Below are positions 58,885-64,000 of a DNA stretch of 64,000 nucleotides, piece by piece. Source of the DNA: Oligoflexia bacterium (GTDB lineage: Bacteria; Bdellovibrionota; Bacteriovoracia; Bacteriovoracales; Bacteriovoracaceae); NCBI GenBank assembly GCA_015232355.1, contig JADFZW010000010.1, forward strand, positions 98,662-162,661. Direction: 5' to 3'. The notes under the pieces were generated by a model. It was not told the DNA's origin. It made no database searches and worked only from the letters and a program-made list of their open reading frames with translations. The translations under genes and the position numbers were made by a program. The first letter of the stretch is position 1. Each line of letters begins with the position of its first letter.

Positions 58885-59014
58885 ATGAAAAATATTTTTT
58901 CTATTTGATAAAACAATTCATCAAGAAAAAAGGTCTCCTATGGAGAAGAAAGCTAACATAAAAAAAATAAGATACAAGATGCTATTCAACAAAATTTATG
59001 TAGAATCAGATTGA
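58885..59014 (+). pseudogene. Possible frameshifted small gene or short leader peptide
   Basis: AAAAGGAG (58873-58880) is placed ideally before ATG 58885, but the frame closes after seven codons (MKNIFSI). Deleting one T from the T6 run in codons 4-6 would open a 42-codon frame ending at TGA 59012-59014 (MKNIFLFDKTIHQ...). It may be a decayed small gene, a slippage-dependent gene, or a leader peptide. The flanking 58730-59080 otherwise contains no gene. Confidence 0.3.
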
Positions 59015-59080
59015 TTCGGTGTCTAATTTGCAATAAATTAAGTTAAGTTAAGAGTTATCGATTTTTATATGGAGATAATT

Positions 59081-59602
59081 ATGTCACTAAAAATATCAAT
59101 TCTTTCTTTGTTTGTTGCTATTACTTTTCTTAATGTAACTAATTACATTGCCTCTGCCGCTGTTGTAAACAATGGAGTAACCCTTAACGCTGGAAAATTG
59201 AATGGTGTTGCTTTCAATGGTTTAAAACTAAAGGGAATAATTTTAAACAACACTAAAAAAAAATAAATAATTCAAATAATTCAAATAATATTTCAAAGTC
59301 AGATTCTGCTAATTCGAACTCTGCTAATTCAAAGGGATAGATCAGATAATAAAAAGAAATTGACTTCGATGTGTGATATTGATCGCAATGTTTTAAAGAA
59401 AGCATTTCCTTTGGCCGGTTACTGGACTAAAGATAGCAGGCATATTCCATCAAAATCCGAGTATCTATTGGCCTGTACTAGCGGGACCATTGGCAAATGT
59501 GTACGTTTTGGTTATAAACCATGGAAAAATAAAAATGGAAGATCACTTTGGGACTATTGGGACTATCATCAGACCTGTGTAGAGTTGGTTCTAAGGTTTT
59601 AA
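59081..59602 (+). pseudogene. Disrupted ADYC-domain protein gene
   Basis: ATG 59081 (after GGAG) begins MSLKISILSLFVAITFL, a signal peptide, then NNGVTLNAGKLNGVAFNGL, the repeat style of ADYC-domain proteins. The frame stops at 59264 just after an A9 run. The next 75 bases read as an Asn/Ser linker in another frame (one added A would reach it). From 59360 the first frame resumes with MCDIDRNVLKKAFPLAGYW, LACTSGTIGKCVRFGYKPW and YHQTCVELV, the ADYC-domain pattern, but the R-A-D-Y-C signature itself is missing. A 9-bp duplication (gggactatt/gggactatc) gives WDYWDY. Reading: a gene broken by at least two frameshifts and a 3' truncation. The 150 bp after it hold no recognisable gene. Confidence 0.7.
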
Positions 59603-59754
59603 TTTTAAATCGATCTTAAATGAGCTTGAAACAGCAAGGATAAGAAATTGGAGCATTGGTTTTCTATTAAGTAAAGAATTATTAGCACCATCTATCATCG
59701 ATAAACATAGTAATCCAAAAGAAAAAATTTAGATTAGATAAGTTAGTCCCACAT

Positions 59755-60141
59755 TTACTGTAGAATAGTTCTAGTTTCAATATCGTCTTTTGCAATCTGA
59801 GAACACATGAAAGCATCAGTAGCAACAGAGTCACTACTATCTGGTTGGACCTCAATTCCCTCTAGTTTTTTGATATAACCGGAGAATGTTCCTTCTTCTG
59901 CTCTAATCACACGTTTAAGTAATTCAGTATCTCTACTTTTTTCTGATTTCTTTTCTTGATCAAACAAAATTTGAATTTGAGTCATATAGGTAATATCATT
60001 TTTGGTCTTGTTATCGATTACCTGAATCTCATGTCCTTCTCTAATAATCTGAAATATCTCTGCAAGGGTTACATAACAGCTTTGATGGGTGTCATATAGT
60101 TTGCGATTCTGGTATCTTTTTATAATTCTTTCTTTGTTCAT
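59755..60141 (-). CDS. PhaR-like polyhydroxyalkanoate synthesis regulator
   Basis: ATG 60141 follows AAGGAG by 6 bases and gives MNKERIIKRYQNRKLYDTHQ; the longer frame adds 11 unrelated residues. IIKRYQNRKLYDTHQSCYVT, LAEIFQIIREGHEIQVID and NKTKNDITYMTQIQIL are the PHB accumulation regulator N-terminal (DNA-binding) domain. PhaR proteins repress phasin and polymer genes and sense polymer granules. No pha genes are in view, but the beta-oxidation operon at 18.9-22.7 kb would supply acyl-CoA precursors. The C-terminus is short (128 residues in all). Confidence 0.9.
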   Translation of the reverse strand: MNKERIIKRYQNRKLYDTHQSCYVTLAEIFQIIREGHEIQVIDNKTKNDITYMTQIQILFDQEKKSEKSRDTELLKRVIRAEEGTFSGYIKKLEGIEVQPDSSDSVATDAFMCSQIAKDDIETRTILQ

Positions 60142-60500
60142 AAGTTTCTCCTTCTTTGGTGTCCCAATGGTCAAAGCATCAGGTAATTGTAAAAGGTCAT
60201 CTCTTAATTAATTAGTGTCTAGGTATCTACCACGTTTGTTAGCAAATTTAAACAGCATTTTTGCCTGATACATAAAAAAATTAGATAACTTTAATTAAAA
60301 ATGATTGATCAAAATTGCCAGTTATTGCAAAATAGTAAAATGGTTTTATAAAGTTAATGGATTACTTCTTTTCCTTATCAAATAAATTTTATTAGGCATC
60401 TATTTCCTTATTAAGGATGACTGTTTTGATTTTTTTTATCATGCGATACTTTTTATAAGTATTTATTTTTTTATATGCAAACATATGAGAGAGTAAACGT
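60142..60500. other. Divergent intergenic region, no gene seen
   Basis: This 359-bp A+T-rich gap between the minus-strand PhaR gene and the plus-strand histidine kinase should carry promoters in both directions. No open frame with a ribosome-binding site, repeat or clear promoter pair was found. Confidence 0.4.
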
Positions 60501-63188
60501 ATGCAAGACGAGAATGCTCTTCGTGATAGTGAAAATAAGTATCGAATGTTGGTGGAGACCACAGGGACTGGTTATCTAATACTAGACAAAGAAGGTAAAG
60601 TTGTAGATGCTAATCAAGAATATATACGTATAAGTGGCCATAATGAATTAAGCGATATTATCGGTAGAAGTGTTTTGGAATGGACTGCTGAATATGAGAT
60701 TTCACGGAATGCTGATGCTGTTGCTAGATGCTTAAAAGATGGCAGTATTAGAAACTTCGTTATTGATTATGTGGATAAGCACGGTAAAATCACTCCAGTG
60801 GAAATAAGTGCTACTGTGGAAACCAAAACATCTACCATCATTTCGCTCTGTCGTGACATCACCGAACGTAAGCAATCAGAAAAAAGACTGAATGATAGTG
60901 AAGAAAAATATCGCCTATTGATAGAACACAGTCATGATATAATTTTCACGCTTTCACCAAATGGAATATTTACCTTCGTTTCTCCTTCTTGGACTTTACT
61001 TTTAGGGCATCCAATAAATCAAGTCATTGGAAAACCATTTCAACCATTCGTCCATCCAGATGATGTTTTAGTATGTATTGAATTTTTAAAAAAAACAATG
61101 GAAACAAAACAGAGACAAATCGGAGCTGAGTATCGTGTATTACACCATGATGGATCTTGGCGTTGGTTTCATGCCAATGGTGTTCCTTGTTTGGATAATA
61201 TGGGTAATGCTATTGCCTTTGAGGGTTCTGGCGTCGACATTACCGAGCGCAAACTGGCCGAAAAGAAGTTGAAAGAGAGTGAAGAGGACTTGAATCAAAT
61301 TCTCGATGCAATCGCAGATATTGTTTTCGTTAAAAGTCCAGAGGCGAAGCTGATGTGGGGCAATAAGGCACTTCGTACTTATTATGGAATGACGTCAGAA
61401 CAACTTCGAGGCATTATTGATGCACCTTTTGTTGCTCCAGATATAACTCAAAAATATATTAGAGATGATTTAGAAGTTGCAACTACAGGAAAGATTCTTG
61501 ATATTCCAGAAGAACAAATTACAAGATATGATGGAATTGTTCACACTTTTCATACTATAAAAGCGCCCATATTGGATTCAAATGGAAAAGTTATAAAAAT
61601 TGTCGGAATCTCAAGAGACCTCACAGAATACAAGAAAATCGAAGAGTCCAAACGTGAAGCTGAGGAAATATATAGAGCTTACTTCAATACCTCTCCCAAT
61701 GCCTTAAGCATCAGTAGCATGTCCGGTGAGTTTATTGAAATTAATCCTGGATTTTCAAAAATTTTTGGTTATAGCAAAGAAGAGATAATTGGAAAAATTT
61801 CTACTGAAATAAATTTTTGGAATAATCCTGATGATCAAAAATTTTTGCTAAAACAGTTAGCGGAAAAGGGATTTTATGAAAACATGGAAGCTGTCTTTCG
61901 GCATAAGGAGGGTTCTTTAATTTACGGGTTACTTGCGGCGAAGATTATTAATATTAAAAACATAAATTATATTTTAGCGATAATAAATAACATTTCAGAA
62001 ATTAAAAAAAGTGAAATAGAAAAAGCACAAATTCAAAAGCATCTTTTTCACGCAGAGAAATTGGCATCAATTGGTACATTGGCAGCGGGAGTGGCACATG
62101 AAATTAATAACCCCTTGTCTATTATCATGGGCGATGTAGAAATAATTGAACATCAATGTAAAAATACTTGTAAAAATAATAACCCTGAGCTAACGAACGA
62201 AATAAAAAATATGGTTAGCAGGATTGCTTCAATCGTGAATGGTTTAAGAACTTATGCACGCTCAGATACAGATCAGATAGGAGATGTCGATGTACACCAA
62301 TGCATAAATGAAACAATACATCTTCTTGAGGGGATCTATAAAAAAGAAAATATAAAAATAGAAACAAAATTGTCTGCGCATGATTATTTTATCAAAGGAA
62401 ATATTGGGAAAATTCAGCAAGTAATTATGAATATTGTATCTAATGCAAAGGATGCCCTGATAGGTAATCAAAATGGACATATAAGAATTACTACAACCAA
62501 CACAGATAAAGATTTATTAATAGAGATTGCAGATAACGGCACAGGTATTCCCGAAGAGATTATTCCTAAATTATTTGATCCCTTCTTTACCACTAAGGCT
62601 CCAGGGAAAGGAACAGGTTTAGGTCTTTCTATCTGCTATACCCTCATTAATTCTTTTGGCGGTAGAATCAATGTTGAGAGCGATAAGAGGTTAGGAACTT
62701 CTTTTAAAATAGTTCTCCCTAATCGCAATAAAGAATTGCAAGTAACAGCAAGCAAAGAAGTTCAACAAGCAAAAAAAGAGTTTTCATTTAAAGGGAAGGT
62801 ACTTATCGTAGACGACGAAGAAGGGATTAGGCGTATTCTAAAGCATATTTTATCTTCCTTTGGTCTTAATGTCTTTGAAGCAGCTGATGGTGAAGATGCC
62901 TATGGTATGATAAAAAAAGAAAAATTTGATTATGTAATAACCGATATAAAAATGCCTCACATGAACGGAGATCAGTTAATCGAAAGAGTCAAATTAGACA
63001 ACATTGCTCTAGAGACTAAGTTCATAGTTATAACTGGAGGTATTGTTACCGACTATACTTCCGATCAAAGAAAATCATTGAAGCAAAATATTGATGGTTA
63101 TCTTAAGAAGCCATTCAATAAGCAAGAGGTATCTGACTTATTTAAATTGCTAGTATCAACAGGTAGTAAAAAAATTGCTAATGGATGA
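60501..63188 (+). CDS. Multi-PAS hybrid sensor histidine kinase with C-terminal receiver
   Basis: No TM segment is present, so this 895-residue sensor is probably cytoplasmic. Four PAS/PAC domains cover about 1-505, punctuated by [28 protein letters not shown] and [14 protein letters not shown]. The HisKA helix has [20 protein letters not shown] with His533. The ATPase domain follows ([45 protein letters not shown]). The receiver (about 770-890) has [15 protein letters not shown], Asp815 in [13 protein letters not shown] and GYLKKPFN. All phosphotransfer residues are present. No partner response regulator or membrane sensor is adjacent. Confidence 0.93.
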   Translation: MQDENALRDSENKYRMLVETTGTGYLILDKEGKVVDANQEYIRISGHNELSDIIGRSVLEWTAEYEISRNADAVARCLKDGSIRNFVIDYVDKHGKITPVEISATVETKTSTIISLCRDITERKQSEKRLNDSEEKYRLLIEHSHDIIFTLSPNGIFTFVSPSWTLLLGHPINQVIGKPFQPFVHPDDVLVCIEFLKKTMETKQRQIGAEYRVLHHDGSWRWFHANGVPCLDNMGNAIAFEGSGVDITERKLAEKKLKESEEDLNQILDAIADIVFVKSPEAKLMWGNKALRTYYGMTSEQLRGIIDAPFVAPDITQKYIRDDLEVATTGKILDIPEEQITRYDGIVHTFHTIKAPILDSNGKVIKIVGISRDLTEYKKIEESKREAEEIYRAYFNTSPNALSISSMSGEFIEINPGFSKIFGYSKEEIIGKISTEINFWNNPDDQKFLLKQLAEKGFYENMEAVFRHKEGSLIYGLLAAKIINIKNINYILAIINNISEIKKSEIEKAQIQKHLFHAEKLASIGTLAAGVAHEINNPLSIIMGDVEIIEHQCKNTCKNNNPELTNEIKNMVSRIASIVNGLRTYARSDTDQIGDVDVHQCINETIHLLEGIYKKENIKIETKLSAHDYFIKGNIGKIQQVIMNIVSNAKDALIGNQNGHIRITTTNTDKDLLIEIADNGTGIPEEIIPKLFDPFFTTKAPGKGTGLGLSICYTLINSFGGRINVESDKRLGTSFKIVLPNRNKELQVTASKEVQQAKKEFSFKGKVLIVDDEEGIRRILKHILSSFGLNVFEAADGEDAYGMIKKEKFDYVITDIKMPHMNGDQLIERVKLDNIALETKFIVITGGIVTDYTSDQRKSLKQNIDGYLKKPFNKQEVSDLFKLLVSTGSKKIANG

Positions 63189-63249
63189 TGATTAGATCCG
63201 ATTCAAAATAAAAGAATTAAAAAACTTGAGGTTAATATTGTCTATTATA

Positions 63250-63258
63250 CCCCCCCCC
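63250..63258. repeat. C9 homopolymer tract between the histidine kinase and NHL gene
   Basis: Nine consecutive C lie in an otherwise A+T-rich spacer, about 60 bp after the end of the histidine kinase gene and about 60 bp from the 3' end of the NHL gene. Such tracts slip easily, but this one is outside coding sequence. Confidence 0.8.
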
Positions 63259-63317
63259 TTAATCATTATGTGGATGACTGTATCTCGGGGATGTCATTTT
63301 GTCGAAGTCAGCAAGAT

Positions 63318-64000
63318 TTATTTATATATCAAAGCACGATGATTTATTCGATCGATTATAAGTAGAGAATCAGAGGAGAAACCAATGCCAGCAGGCGAAT
63401 CCATAGCTGTGGCCGAGCGTCCATTGCTATTATTTGTAAAATTTGATTGTCCTATGACAACATCAGCATTTTTATTATTCGTAGTAGGAAAACTATTCCA
63501 AATTAAAACGCGGTTATTTCCCTTGTCAGCAAGAATTATTTTTGTTCCATCACTATTAACCTTGATAGGATAATTGAGCGCCGATTGATTTGTTCCACTG
63601 GCAGAAGTGGTAAAATCACTTTGTCCTAAGACCACATCGGCAGCTTGACCATCGGTAGTTGGAAATGTATTCCACAAAAGAACACGATGATTTTCACTAT
63701 CTACAACAAGCACTTTGGTTCCATTGCTCCAAACATCGGTTGGATACTTAAGTGTATTGTTGCCTACAGCATTATCGAGACTAAGGGTTGAGGCAGTAAT
63801 TCCACTCGCGCTACTCTCAAAATCAGCTTGTCCAACAACAACATCAGCGACAGCTCCAGATGCAGTTGGAATGGTGTTGTAAATTAAAACACGATTACGA
63901 CCATTGTCTGCAATGGCCATCTTACCTCCAGATATACTTACAGCAGTTGGATTTTTGAGTGAGTTGTTGCCGATTGCTTGTTCAGCAGAAGTTGTTAAAT
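63318..64000 (-). CDS. NHL-repeat beta-propeller protein (partial, N-terminus outside window)
   Basis: The frame is open from the right edge: reading past the internal ATG at 63920, it continues as LTTSAEQAIGNNSLKNPTAV with no stop, so 63920 is not the start. About four repeats of ~57 residues are visible, each with a core such as NGRNRVLIYN, SENHRVLLWN, KGNNRVLIWN or RINHRALIYK and the companion ADVVVGQADF, ADVVLGQSDF, ADVVIGQSNF. These are NHL-type propeller blades, typical of exported or surface proteins in Bdellovibrio-like bacteria. The last blade ends right after its RALIYK strand, without the ADVVxGQ segment, so the C-terminus may be truncated. Confidence 0.85.
   Translation of the reverse strand, partial: LTTSAEQAIGNNSLKNPTAVSISGGKMAIADNGRNRVLIYNTIPTASGAVADVVVGQADFESSASGITASTLSLDNAVGNNTLKYPTDVWSNGTKVLVVDSENHRVLLWNTFPTTDGQAADVVLGQSDFTTSASGTNQSALNYPIKVNSDGTKIILADKGNNRVLIWNSFPTTNNKNADVVIGQSNFTNNSNGRSATAMDSPAGIGFSSDSLLIIDRINHRALIYK

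Noticed and set aside
59596..59733. Open frame after the ADYC pseudogene (SILNELETARIRNW...)
   Set aside because: It has no start codon with a ribosome-binding site and matches no family I know; too short to call a gene.
63250..63258. Phase-variable coding tract
   Set aside because: The C9 run lies between two convergent gene ends and not inside a recognisable coding sequence.
1..64000. tRNA or rRNA genes
   Set aside because: No cloverleaf-like or rRNA-like segments were noticed by eye; a covariance search would be needed to exclude them fully.

Overview
The window is strongly A+T-rich, with AT-biased codon use. It comes from a Gram-negative bacterium: there are outer-membrane beta-barrels, lipobox lipoproteins, a LolA-like/RND pair and a LolC-like permease. 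Chemotaxis adaptation genes, a TIGR02147-like regulator, NHL-repeat and ADYC-type proteins and a PhaR homologue together suggest a low-GC member of the Bdellovibrionota or neighbouring delta-like lineages. This placement is inference; there is no rRNA or tRNA in the window to test it.

Layout. 1-6.6 kb (mostly minus strand): a truncated secreted protein, a secreted alpha/beta-hydrolase, a small basic protein, and the adaptation operon cheR-cheD-cheB without cheA or cheW. 6.7-18 kb: a TerC/Alx exporter, a LolA-like/RND export pair with a divergent outer-membrane protein, a HAMP membrane protein, a REC-HD-GYP protein and two secreted unknowns. 17.8-24 kb: a beta-oxidation operon (thiolase, FadJ-type enzyme, LolC/FtsX-like permease) and an outer-membrane protein followed by two tandem terminators. 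24.2-30.7 kb: a tight four-gene fatty-acyl activation/reduction cluster (GNAT, LuxE-like, LuxC fused to a PaaK-like enzyme, a second PaaK-like enzyme) without luciferase genes.

30.7-45.5 kb is the most remarkable part. One plus-strand operon encodes three large exported proteins: an ankyrin protein ending in a full RING1-IBR-RING2 (RBR) module, a USP-type deubiquitinase (C19), and a second RBR-like protein. It is flanked by a minus-strand exported eukaryotic-type protein kinase and a minus-strand exported ankyrin protein. No E1, E2 or ubiquitin gene is visible. The simplest reading is a secreted effector island acting on the ubiquitin system of a eukaryotic host or prey.

45.9-58.7 kb continues the exported repertoire: a protein whose C-terminus has the cysteine pattern of a CS-alpha-beta defensin, two paralogous lipoproteins, an unknown secreted protein, an ABC-2 exporter next to a metzincin-like protease, a TIGR02147-like regulator, a beta-barrel lipoprotein, an S41 protease, an M23 lipoprotein and a CNNM/CBS membrane protein. 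58.8-64 kb holds decayed small genes (one an ADYC-domain pseudogene), a PhaR regulator, a four-PAS hybrid histidine kinase and an NHL-repeat protein cut by the window edge.

Short-period tandem repeats are found throughout. Inside genes they have periods of 6, 9 or 12 and make low-complexity linkers; between genes they have periods of 8, 9, 10 or 11.
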